Below, one piece after another: positions 1-10,479 of a DNA stretch of 64,000 nt. The notes under the pieces are model-generated. The model searched no databases. It was not told the origin of the DNA and saw only the letters and a program-made list of their open reading frames with translations. The stretch lies in contig OZ024743.1 of assembly GCA_964016885.1 (NCBI GenBank), forward strand, positions 122,747,342-122,811,341, in the 5' to 3' direction. How positions within the stretch are numbered: the stretch's first letter is position 1; each line of letters opens with the position of its first letter. The position numbers were made by a program, and so were the translations under genes. The DNA is from Eledone cirrhosa. Lineage: Eukaryota; Mollusca; Cephalopoda; Octopoda; Eledonidae.

Positions 1-240
1 ATATTTCACCATCAATCGATCGGTAAACCACAGTAGCCAAATCCAGGATTTTCAACAAGGGAGAAGATTTAACTATCTGTGTTTACACAGCAAATTAAAA
101 TCTGCGACTGACTAGCAGCACGTGTTGTATTTAAAAAAGAAATACTCACATCGTGGGTAAATAGGATTATCGACAACTAGAAATAGCACCCGAGTCCTTT
201 CAACTGAGTTAGCTCTACAATTAAGGGGCCGTATATATAT

Positions 241-737
241 CCACAATTAAATTAAGGGTGTCATGTCCGAGAGACATGCGCCATATCCACTGTAGAATCT
301 GCTCAAAGATTCCAATGAATAGATCCGAGCATTTTATATAAACTAGAAATTGACTGACATATCTAAAATATGAAACAATCACAGGGAATAATTTGTAAAA
401 GTGTGTAAGCACACACAGCAAGGAAGGTAACTAATTAAAGTTTAACTAGAACTTTAAATATAGATACCTTTTAAAATGATTAATCTTTTTAAAAGGTATC
501 TATATTTAAAGTTCTAGTTAAACTTTAATTAGTTACCTACCTAGCTGTGTGTGCTTACACACTTTTACAAATTATTCCCTGTGATTGTTTCATATGTTTA
601 TTTTAGATATATATATATGTCAATCAATTTCTAGTTTATATAAAATGCTCGGATGTATTCATTGGAATCTTTGAGCATATTCTACAGTAGATATGGTGCA
701 TGTCTCTCGGACATGACACCCTTAATTTAATTTTGGA
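241..737. repeat. Long foldback element, arms about 240 bp
   Basis: The left arm (about 241-476) and right arm (about 486-737) are near-identical inverted copies around a loop of about 10 bases. Matching landmarks are CAATTAAATTAAGGG against CCCTTAATTTAATT at the ends and GTGTGTAAGCACACAC against GTGTGTGCTTACACAC inside. A few indels and substitutions separate the arms. It lies in AT microsatellite on both sides. It holds no credible coding frame, so it is a non-autonomous foldback or MITE-like element. Confidence 0.85.
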
Positions 738-763
738 TATATATATATATATATATATATATA

Positions 764-939
764 CGTTTTTCCGGGTTGAATCGGAGGTAACCACAGTAAG
801 TAAGGTACTCAATACATTGCAGAGTATAAAAGTTTTAATATAGATGAGATTCTACAGGACTAGAACTGTTTCATTCTTTATTCTGATTTCTAAAGAATGA
901 AACAGTTCTAGTCCTGTAGAATCTCATCTATATTAAAAC

Positions 940-945
<6 letters not shown>
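764..945. repeat. Hairpin MITE family F1, copy 1 (perfect 50-bp arms)
   Basis: A head containing CGTTTTTCCGGGTTGAATCG and AAGTAAGGTACTCAATACAT precedes a hairpin with arms 831-880 and 891-940. The arms are perfectly complementary over 50 bp with a 10-base loop. A second, diverged copy with the same head and stem lies at 52721-52905. AT and GT arrays flank it. Confidence 0.85.

Positions 946-950
<5 letters not shown>

Positions 951-1009
<59 letters not shown>
951..1009. repeat. (GT)n microsatellite
   Basis: Nearly pure GT dinucleotide array adjoining the F1 hairpin element. Confidence 0.95.
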
Positions 1010-1011
<2 letters not shown>

Positions 1012-3561
1012 TTTGAGTTAGGAGAAGAGCCGTGTTGTGTTCGAAAGACCCCTCAGATTGAAGCTGGAAGTCCTCGACCATTAAAATGTATTGCGTGGAT
1101 ATAGCCAGTTTCATAAATGCCTCCTCTCTGATCATTGGAAGCTTATCCACTCCAAGTTAGAAGAGGAACACGCATTTTTGACGTATCGGTTTGACGTGTC
1201 GGTTTTGCATTAACAATTTATTACACTTACTTTCCATAATTTATTATCTATGTATATGATATTTTCGCGATAAAAACGTCTAACACTTAACATTATTGGA
1301 TTTAAGAAATTCCTTGGGATTCGATCTGTCGTTTAATATTGTGGCATCGTCATCACACCTTCTTTCATCGACAGACGTTCATGAGAATCTTATCGAAATA
1401 TTCTTCCTATTCAGCACCCCGGGGATATCTATCTATCTATATATATATGTGTGCGTGTGTTTTGTGTGAGTATATGATGATGATGATGATAAGTATAAAT
1501 TGGATATAAACATTTAGATTAAGAAGGAAATATAATTATTATAAATACGGCGGAATACTAGGAGAACTGCTAAATAACGGTTCAGTAAATACAATTACAA
1601 GTTAAATAGTTTTATTACGATATATTTAAACGGAAAATATAATAATAAATATCTAACGTGTCTACAGGCACCAACACAAATACAATAATGTAAAGATATA
1701 CTCTAGAGATAAGGCTATATACATAATATAAATACCACTTTCATTAGGATTGACAGCTATACAAAAAATATCTTTCATTAGATATATGAAATCAAATTAG
1801 ATTAATCTACAAATTTTGAATTCTTGAATATATATTATTGAGGTGGCAGTGCTTCATAACATAGATTGTAATTATGAGACATGATAATCATGTTACAAAC
1901 ATCCTCATCATATATTAGTTGAAAATATGACATCTTACGGAAAAATAATTTAAGAACAAAAACATCCACTATTATTACTGACTCAGTGGTTGTGTGCTTG
2001 ACTGTTGGCATTTTAATTCTAAGCTTCAGGAAACGGTTACATTGGTAGAAATAAAACAACGAATTGGCCATTGGAAATATCGAGGTTGCAATAACACGAC
2101 ATTTACAATGCAAGTATGGTAGAATTCAACCGAATATGTATCTCTGAGGGTCATTTATGACATGAAGGTTTTTGCTAATAAAGGCTACGCATTAAACAGA
2201 ACAGTTTTCAATTGTATAAAGTGATATGTAAGAATGTATATGGGTCACAGAGGTTAGAATACTAACGTGCTAGACGTTTATTTATTGAGATCAAATAAAT
2301 AGATCAATTCTCCGAAGCGCCACTTAGATTTACATATATATCCACGTTTAACTTAAATCTTGTAATTGAACATGATAGAAATATTTGGAATAATCGACAT
2401 CAAAACTCATTGACAGACACATGCAAATTGCTACGTCCTTCTCTATGTAAATGGTGTTACAGATAAGGCATAAATCAAGTTGCTGTGGCCTTAAGTACTC
2501 CCAAATGGATTGTAAATCTTTTTATGTATTCAGTATTACTCGTATTTGCTGTCAACGAATCTCTTAAAAGTCAATATGTGCACAGAACGTTTTTTTCTTG
2601 CACAATTCTTCAAACTAGTACAACACTCTTTTCCTTAATCATTCCCATAGTTTTTATATTATTTTCCTTCACACTTCCGCACCATTAGAATATCTTCTAG
2701 GCATATTATGCTAGCAATATTATCAATATTTGTTTTATTAGCAAATGCAAACATATTTGAAATATGATCTATGTCTGAAATTTACTGTTGCACCGGAGGT
2801 TCTATATTACTTTACCATAGGGAACTTGGTAATCTAAGTAAGAAAACAAAAATATATTTTTAGGGCGGGGTTTTATGAAAGTTAATTGTAAACGAATAGA
2901 CTACGCATTTTTTGGCAAGTATACTTTCTAGATCAAGTGTACGCTTTGGCTGCAAATGTAACTGGATATCTCAGGATGTTTGCTATAACAGAAAAAATCA
3001 TTAAGGAGTTGACACTGGTGTCTGTATACATGTAAAAATGTAACGAAGTTAATTCAATAGAACGATACAAATTATATACATTTCTTATAATCACGTGTGG
3101 AACATAATTAATTGTTTTAAAAATATGTTTGTGTGTATTTAGGGGTGGAATTTATATATAATGGAGTAAGATATGCTATTAATCTATTTTGAAATATATA
3201 TATTTTTGAAATATATATATATCCTTTATTCTATTAGAAAAATGTGAGTTGAATGTATTATGAATTTGTAACTATACAGAAAAAATATAATAGTCAAACA
3301 AATTATTGCTTGTATGTTAACAGAATAATGCAAACCTTACAATAAGTGGATATTTTGCAAATGTTTATCTTTAGTTGAATACCGTTTAAATGTTTTAAGA
3401 TTTCCATTGGTATGAAGAAGTGCATCATAACTTCATTTGAAGTAACATAATAAATTTGATTGAGAAAATGAATTGTAATTTGTTTAGTGATAAACAAAAT
3501 TATAAGGATGATCTGAATATACGCGCTGGCACAGTTGTTTGAAGACGGTGAATTTGCAAAT
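1010..3561. other. AT-rich noncoding stretch
   Basis: Only short open frames without splice support or recognisable motifs. Contains short AT and GATGAT runs (1430-1490). No gene, RNA or clear transposon seen. Confidence 0.6.
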
Positions 3562-3569
3562 GTTTAGAG

Positions 3570-3849
3570 CAGTTATGGGCAACCTGCGGCCCGCGAAGCT
3601 TTCTGAATGGCTCGCTTAATTGAAATCTTTCTAATTTTTTTACCCAAACTTTCAGTCGTAATTTATCTTTCTATCATTTATACGATCGAGGAAAACAACG
3701 TATATGAATTCTGAAGAAATAAATCAAAACAACCTGAGTTACCGCCCCTCTTTTAATGTGGGCACGAATCTAACTTAGCGCTTGCGGCCAGCCTGGGGAT
3801 GAGCCATATCTCCTGCGGCCCGCTTCTCGAAAAAGGTTGCCCATGCCTG
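3570..3849. mobile_element. hAT-type MITE with 8-bp target-site duplication
   Basis: A 280-bp element bounded by terminal inverted repeats CAGTTATGGGCAACC and GGTTGCCCATGCCTG. It is flanked by a perfect 8-bp direct repeat GTTTAGAG (3562-3569 and 3850-3857). Subterminal GCGGCCCGC occurs near both ends in inverted orientation. The CAG..CTG termini and 8-bp duplication are the signature of hAT-superfamily insertions. It is too short to encode a transposase, so it was mobilised in trans. Confidence 0.9.
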
Positions 3850-3859
3850 GTTTAGAGGG

Positions 3860-4980
3860 TCGGAGTGAATGTTTTGCGGTGTTTTCCTCCTCAGCTTAAA
3901 TCTAGCCAAGATCAAATTTATTTATTTTATCTTGATCGAGAAATAAACTACTGTTTAAGTACTACGAGGTTTCCTCTCGTATACTCTCTTAGAATCGGCT
4001 ATAGACGACATTATGGTATTTTGTAAAGAAAAAAAAAAAGTCAAACAAAAAACACTTAAAAAAGAAAGCGGGAAAGCACTTTTGTGTTCTATCAAGACAA
4101 TTCCATAGTAAGTACCTAGCGTTTGTCCAGTAAGTCACCATCTGTCGGTTGTTGACCTGTTGGTGAAGGAAATGAAGGATGGTTCGCTGTTTAAGAAGTT
4201 TGTTTCGTAACCACATGGTTTAGGTTTGGAGGCTACGACCAGCACTCCAGACTAGTGCGTTCATCTAAAGTGTTGGCTATAACAGTATGTTGTGAATGGA
4301 ATTTAGGTGTCAGAATCAATGCAAAAATCCATTTTATATAAACAATATATATTCAAATATAACTGTTATATAGGTATATTTGACATCAACATTACATATA
4401 TCTTTATGTGTGTGTGTATCTGTGTTTGTCATTATGTATACACCGAACAAATACGGGTGCTGTTGTGTATGTGCCATAAATTAACGGTTCGACAGTTAAG
4501 TACTGAAGTTGATTAAAACTATAATGATGGTGCCCTAACATGGCCACGGTACAATAAATCAAGCTAGTAAATGAGTATAACCAATAAGACATTTATATAT
4601 TTATGAAAACATTGTAAATTAGTATATGTTTGGTTGTATTGGTAAATATAAATTCCCAGTAAGTCTTATTGACTCATCTGGATAAAATGTTATTTCTTTT
4701 TAGATTTCAGAGAAAGGTATGTATTTGAATAAGCATTACATTTTGAATTATGTATGAATGTACTAAATGATAAATTTTCCTTCTGAATATTTTGTATATT
4801 TTAGTCAGTATAGAAGAGCAGTACACATCACCTTTTGCAGGCTGATGGGTGTAAAGGGAAGGAGAAACTCTGACACATCAGTTGTAGCTGTAGGAAGCAG
4901 CGCATTAAGATATCAAGTTTTCTTCAGACCGGAAAACAAAGCCGTATATATTCAACAGAGTAGAATCTAATAAAGACACC
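3860..4980. other. AT-rich noncoding stretch
   Basis: No recognisable element apart from short TGTG and AT runs near 4400. A short plus-strand open frame at 4767-4970 has no motif or splice support. Confidence 0.5.
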
Positions 4981-4984
4981 CAAG

Positions 4985-5185
4985 AGCGAAATTGTGGTGT
5001 TAAATTGAGCTACGCAGTATGTCCACCAAAGAACAGTTATTGTCTTTCAGTTGAGCCAGTTCAAGGTTATGGCCGAAGATACTTGCCCAAGCTTCTACGC
5101 AATAAGATCGAACTGGAAACCACCTAATTGCACAACAAACCTTTTAGCCACAAAGACGTCCAATATTGCCACACCACAGCAGATT
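4985..5185 (-). repeat. Degenerate tRNA-derived SINE, minus orientation
   Basis: The text ACTTGCCCAAG, GATCGAACTGG, ACCACCTAATTGCACAACAA and TTAGCCACAAAGACG is a decayed form of the common mollusc SINE head read on its complement (gene-internal B-box GGTTCGA-type, then the A-box region with GGCTaA). Many substitutions; boundaries approximate. Confidence 0.45.
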
Positions 5186-5189
5186 GGCC

Positions 5190-6390
5190 ACTAAAAAATG
5201 AAATCTTAATTACTTTCTATACAATAGAATTAGGATAAAATCATTCGTATATTAAAATTGATAAACAGAGGTAATGTTTTTTAGCTTTCGCATAATTTAA
5301 TTACATATCCAATATATCCCATAAATGACAATTACAAAGTCTATTGTTGTCATGAGCCGAAATAGAAATAAAAGTACTGTTAACACTATTATATCATTAT
5401 ATTGCAGCTTGCGAGTTTTGAACTGGTTATTCCTTTGTGAATTTGTGAGAGTTCTCCTGCGGAGAAACGAGGCGCCAACTTCAGAGGCCAGTTGGTTTGA
5501 GAGATAAACGAAAAAAAGATTCTAAATTTGATAGAGCGTAGAGAATATTTCTCTAGTTGGCTACCATCCCACGTTCAGAAGGTTTGCAGTGAAAATCTTT
5601 GTAAAACAGTGTATTCGGAAAATGCACGCCCTCCTAGAGATAATGACGCCGCATATCTTTGTTTTTAAGCGAATCGTTTTACTCTAGAGACAAATTTGAC
5701 GATGCATTCCAGCACAACATGTTACTAAATACCTTTGAAGATGAATGTTCAGTAACTCTTTGTCCTACACTAAAATTTCTATCTCATTCATCTTATATGT
5801 TCCGAGAGAACCAATAATATTTTTGTTTGTTTGTTGAACATCATATATAGAATTATGATACATCTACTATTTGAAATGGATAATGTCAGTTTTCACTTGA
5901 TGTTTCATTAATAAAATATTCCTAATCTGTATCAAATAATGGTAACTTTGCTATAAAATCATTTGGTATCAATTTATTACGAACTGTCTGGATAGTTGAT
6001 AGGAATATTGGATCCATCTACTAATATCTAATGCACTATATAAAAAAAAAAAAAGCATTTATCTGTTATTTTAAAATTTTCACCAAACAAGTGGTGTGAC
6101 TGGTGTGATTCATATGCCACATAATTTAGAGGGTGGACTATTAAAATGTAGCTGACTACACAATTCCTCGCAGTGTATATTTAGTAATTTTGTATTAGTC
6201 TTTTGACAATACCATGATATATATGATTTCAGGAGTTTCATTAGAATTGAAATATTTTTATCATTAATCTAAATACAAAAGAAGTAATGATATTTTCTAA
6301 ATAGTATTTACAACGCTTCTAGTAGACTGATAAGTGTTTTACTTGACCCGATTGGACACACTACGAAAATAGATGGAATGGTCGTTGTTC
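5190..6390. other. Noncoding AT-rich stretch
   Basis: Nothing recognisable on either strand beyond a short poly-A run near 6042. Confidence 0.5.
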
Positions 6391-6395
6391 CAGCT

Positions 6396-6784
6396 GGATC
6401 TTCTTCTTCTTCTTCTTCTTCTTCTTCTTCTTCTTCTTCTTCTTCTTCTTCTTCTTCTTCTTCTTTTTCTTCTTCTTCTTCTTCTTCTTCTTCTTCTTCT
6501 TCTTCTTCTTCTTCTTCTTCTTCTTCTTCTTCTTCTTCTTCTTCTTCTTCTTCTTTTTCTTCTTCTTCTTCTTCTCGTCGTCGTTCTCCACCTCCTCTTA
6601 ACCCACTTCTCCGCCCCTCATCCTCCTCATCCTCATCCTCACCCTCCTCGCCGCCGTCCTCCTTCTTACCTCCTCCCTCTTCTTCTTCTTCTTCTTCTTC
6701 TTCTTCTTCTTCTTCTTCTTCTTCTTCTTCTTCTTCTTCTTCTTCTTCTTCTTCTTCTTCTTCTTCTTCTTCTTCTTCTTCTTT
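6396..6784. repeat. Compound (CTT)n array with C-rich centre
   Basis: Two CTT/TTC blocks (about 6396-6576 and 6680-6784) flank a CTC/CCT/CGT-rich core of about 100 bases. It produces long poly-Leu, poly-Ser, poly-Glu and poly-Lys reading frames in several registers; none is a gene. The diversified core suggests a CTT tract that expanded on both sides. Confidence 0.95.
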
Positions 6785-7093
6785 AGGACATTGCTGGAGA
6801 AGTAAGCAGGAAATTATACACAAGCTACTATTGTGGGAACCAACTCAAAGGAGACGCAGTAGAGGAATACCTGCTTGAACCTTCATCGATCAACTCTCAG
6901 GCGATACAAACCTCAGTGGGAACAGTTGCCAGGAGAAATGGAAAATCGTGAACTGTAGAGAGACTGTTAGGAATGTTCAATTGTGGTCGCAATTATCATT
7001 ATTATTCGAAATTTCCTTTGAATGCTGCTTCTTTCCAAAATCTTGCCGAGTGTAAACCTGACGCCTGAGGCAAAATATGATAATACACACATT

Positions 7094-7787
7094 TTACAAT
7101 CCATAGTCATACAAATGATGCCACAAATGTACAAGCAACAGTAAATGTCTTTGCAATGTTTTTAATTTGATAATGTACATGGACAGTGTCTGTATCTCTT
7201 GTAGAGATGGCTTACAAGGTATCTGGTCCAAATATCTTTTAGTTCGCCTTTTTATCATTCCAAGAGCGCCGACTATCACTAGTAATGTACGGACCTTAAG
7301 ATGCCACATTTCCTTAATTTCAATTGATAGATCCTTGTATCTGCTGATCTTTTCAAACTCTTTCGAGATGTTACGATTTGATGGAATGCTTTCTCTTAAT
7401 GGTCTTCAAAGGTATATAAGATTTGTTAGCCTTTATTTTTCTGTCAGTGTTCACAGGGAAATTCCATAGGATTGTCACGTTTTCGGCCCCTGTTATGACA
7501 TCTGGGTGATGGTGGTATCACTTTCCATCCGTTGTCAATGGTCTCAACATGTTCATTACAAAATGGGCACTTTTGGTCAGTTCTATTTCTGATCGCAATG
7601 GCTTGAAAGTTACGTGTTGAAAGAAAAGACACTGGTCTTCTGCAGCTAAAATACCTTTAGCCCATAAATCTGTAACCACTGATGGGTGAGTGTTTGATCT
7701 ACATAAGGTTCTTTGCACGGAGAACATACTGCCCACACAGTGGTTTTTTCTCCCATTTAATGCAACATTTTGGTGTTCTTTTCCCAC
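7094..7787 (-). pseudogene. Non-LTR retrotransposon remnant A (3' end of ORF)
   Basis: On the minus strand, in several frames, the order is: GILAAEDQ, LSTRNFQAI, KCPFCNEHVETID (a Cys pair before a His-containing element), HHPDVITG, VTILWNFPVNTDRKIKANK, EKISRYKDLSIEIKEMWHLK, VIVGALGMIK, YLDQIP, PSLQEIQ. This is the conserved C-terminal region found in many invertebrate LINE-type elements. Several frameshifts and stops break it and the expected RT domain is absent. A second LINE fragment abuts it at about 7.78 kb. It cannot encode a working protein. Confidence 0.75.
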
Positions 7788-8458
7788 TTATTCCTGAGAG
7801 GGTCGTGGTATCAGAGTTCTCAGATATACAACCGCTTCCAATCGATCCGGCTGGATCATAAGCGAAACCAACCGAGCTTATGGATATTATCCAACCATCT
7901 TGCTCGTAGTCTAACTCTGGGCCTTCTGTTGGTCAGCTTTGTCCGTAAAATATTCCCGGCCATTCTTTCCGGAGACATTCTAACTACATGCCCGTAATAC
8001 CGGAGCTGTTATCCCCGAGTTACACACACCATCGAGTAACGTTGCTCCAAAGATCCATCTAAGGAACCCCAATTCAGGCGCTCGTATTCGCGATCTCATT
8101 CTAAGATGAGCTATGTTCATGAACCCTTCCAAGATTGCGATACCAGTAATTCTTGTATTTAATCCAGCCTCCTGCATTCAATCTTTCATAAAAATGACTC
8201 CGAGATTCCTGACATTCCCCACCTGCTTCAATGCAAATCCACTCACACGAGGAGTGCATTTGACAGTCTTTCCTCGCAGCACTAAATAAACCTATTGAAG
8301 ATCAACTTTCGACTAATCAAGTAGTATCATGTCTGTAAATTCCAGTCGACTGATCCTACCTCCGCCGGTTTTGAGACCACTATTAACGCGGCTAGGAGCG
8401 TCAATAATGTTCATGAAGATTATGAACAGGAGTAGTTTTAAGCCATCCCGGTAGAGTC
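7775..8458 (-). pseudogene. Non-LTR retrotransposon B, 3' segment (RT core to C-terminus)
   Basis: Read on the minus strand from 8458: RDGLKLLLFIIFMN, then RISRLEFTDMILLD, which is the RT active-site region with FTDM in place of F/Y-ADD. Further on come a VNG-like segment, ILTYGHES-type debris, and RPRVRLRARWLDNIHKLGW near the 3' end at about 7.8-7.9 kb. This is the same family as the plus-strand element at 10.5-12.2 kb. It is broken by frameshifts. It is joined head-on to an inverted 5' segment at about 8458. Confidence 0.7.
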
Positions 8459-8770
8459 TATGCCAAGTGTCTGGCAAAGGAATGTAAGAATATTGTTGAG
8501 TCAACGCTCACTGATGAACATTGTGGTTTTCGACCAGGACCTAGCACAGCCGAATAAATGTTCACCCTGCGGCATGTATTCGAGAGATCATGGGAGTTTT
8601 GCCAAGAGATGTATTCTTGTTTTGTGGCCCTCAAAAAAACATGCAACCGCGTTCCACGTGCCCTGTTGTGGAAGGTTCTGCAAGTGTATGGGATCAATTC
8701 ACAGATTCTTGTTGCAGTGAAGTCTCTATACGATAAAGTTATATCTGTATTGTTTCAATATCTACGGCAA
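8459..8770 (+). pseudogene. Non-LTR retrotransposon B, inverted 5' segment (RT fingers/palm)
   Basis: Plus-strand reading shows YAKCLAKECKN, TDEHCGFRPGPST, MFTLRHVFERSWEF, YSCFVALKKTCNRVPRALLW, YGINSQ and VKSLYDK. These are RT motifs that lie immediately upstream, in an intact element, of the motifs seen on the opposite strand at 7775-8458. The catalytic FVDLEKAYD-type motif has become FVALKKTCN, so the first catalytic Asp is lost. The two halves form one insertion with its 5' part inverted. Confidence 0.72.
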
Positions 8771-8771
8771 T

Positions 8772-9175
8772 GTGTACTTTCTGGCATATTTATATGCCTA
8801 CATATTAGATATATGACAAAAAAGAAAAACAACAGTTATGCTGTTAAAAAAAAAAGAAGAAAAACTGACACGTTGGTGCACTCTTGTTACACACTCTGTA
8901 TTTATACAGATATAACTTTATCATAAATTTCGACTGCTATCGCACTTCTTAATACATATCACAAACGATAATTATATGCAAGTTAGTACGTTCATTTCAG
9001 AAAAAATACAAATAGTGAATGGATATATGTTTCCTTGTGGATGATTGGAGGATATACACGTCTTCGGATGAGCGTTCAATTAGATCCGAAAATTAAAAGT
9101 ATTTATCATTTTTTCAATTTACAGGGAAATTCGTATTTTCTGGCATATTAGATATGTGCATATAATTATTAACGA
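8772..9175. repeat. Dispersed repeat R1, two pieces
   Basis: 8772-8925 and 8967-9175 share text with 26700-26965: GTATTTTCTGGCAT followed by ACATATTAGATATGTG, CACGTTGGTGCA, and in the longer piece TGCAAGTTAGTACGT, ATATGTTTCCTTG and GATATACACG. No coding capacity seen. Confidence 0.65.
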
Positions 9176-9467
9176 CACAATTATATGCAATCAAACAACA
9201 CCACACGCCCCATGCTTGTGTTTTGTATTTGATTCAACACCACCGTTTAAAATAAATAGCTTCAGCAAATAGTAAGTAACCCACTCAATAGTATGACATG
9301 AAATGTTATAAACCTTTGACTTCTCATAGATTTGTATGGGTGCCCTCTTTACAGTGTGTCTAGAGCATTTAAACATGTGGAGTTCATCACTTTCCAGGTG
9401 AGGTCAGAGGATTTTTTCCAGATAACTGAAGAGAAGCAAACAAGTGATATAGAGGATGAATTGGTCC

Positions 9468-9656
9468 TAGCACTAGACTTTATTTTATCGACCTTGAAAG
9501 CATGAACGGCAAAGTTGTCCTCGGCTGGATTTAAATATCGAAATAAGTGCCTCAAAATGGAGTGGAAAATGTCGAAATAAGTGCCGCAAAATGGAGGGAA
9601 AATGTCGAAATATGTACCGCAAAATGGAGTGAAAATGCGAAATATGTGCTGCAAAA
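9468..9656 (-). repeat. Partial SINE followed by a 33-bp minisatellite
   Basis: 9468-9536 is a diverged piece of the main SINE on the minus strand (TTTATTTTATCGACC, GGCAAAGTTGTCCTCGGC, GGATTT). It runs directly into about 3.7 copies of a 32-34-bp unit, TCGAAATAAGTGCCGCAAAA plus TGGAGTGGAAAATG (9537-9656). Confidence 0.75.
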
Positions 9657-9659
9657 TAA

Positions 9660-10470
9660 TCTCCGACGTTCTAACGACTCTTCTCCGTCGCTGCTGACTT
9701 TACTTTTGTTATAGATAACTAAAATAATTACCAAGCTAAAATAAGTACTAGACTTGATATCGACTAAAACCTTGAAGACAGAACCAAAACATACGCTCAG
9801 TCCTAAGTGTCAAACACGTAAAATAATAATAGAATCTATTTTATTGATGAGACATTTGAAGATTGATGGGAAGGCAATATTTAAAGTTCTACTAAAGAGA
9901 AGTAAAGTATTGGTCATATAGTTTCTATTTCTATTTCTAATTTTCTCCTTGCAAAAGTCGTGTTCACACTACATCTACCAGTAATGTATATTCCTTCATT
10001 AGGCTTCAATGTTATACAGGACTAATGTATTCGAAGGTTACACTCAACTCTAAATTATCAGTTAGCTCTATAACATGTCACGCACCATATCCTTTACAGC
10101 TATTGGAAATAGATAAGTTCTAATTTTTGGCTCTTCATAGAAATCCTATGAAAATGTCCACTTCCTGGTTTTAAGTAACTAGTTGTAGTACTAGATGGAA
10201 TATTATTCTTTAGTTACTTACTCGATGATATTTGCCTTCAAGTGATTTAATATGGAATATATGTTCTTCTATGATCTCCTCGATTCTGTGTTAGATGCTC
10301 GTGTTAAGTGAGGGACTGAGCTGTCAACTGGTCATCTTTTAGTTACCTGCAGCCTGAGGCAAGCTAAAATTAAGAAAACTCACAAAATAGTCAGGTCCAA
10401 CTGTGGGAAGCGCTGGTTGATAAAGAGTTCAAGACCAGGTATACGGATAGTATTACATTCAAACTGATGA
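9660..10470. other. Noncoding stretch upstream of LINE B copy 2
   Basis: No recognisable gene. If the LINE at 10.5 kb was once full length, its endonuclease region would lie here, but I do not see it. Confidence 0.45.
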
Positions 10471-10479
10471 CGCTGTAAC

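Noticed and set aside
1835..2113. 92-codon minus frame
   Set aside because: No motif, no splice sites of quality; AT-rich composition makes chance likely.
6308..6878. Poly-Glu, poly-Lys, poly-Leu and poly-Ser frames
   Set aside because: All are registers of one CTT/GAA microsatellite.
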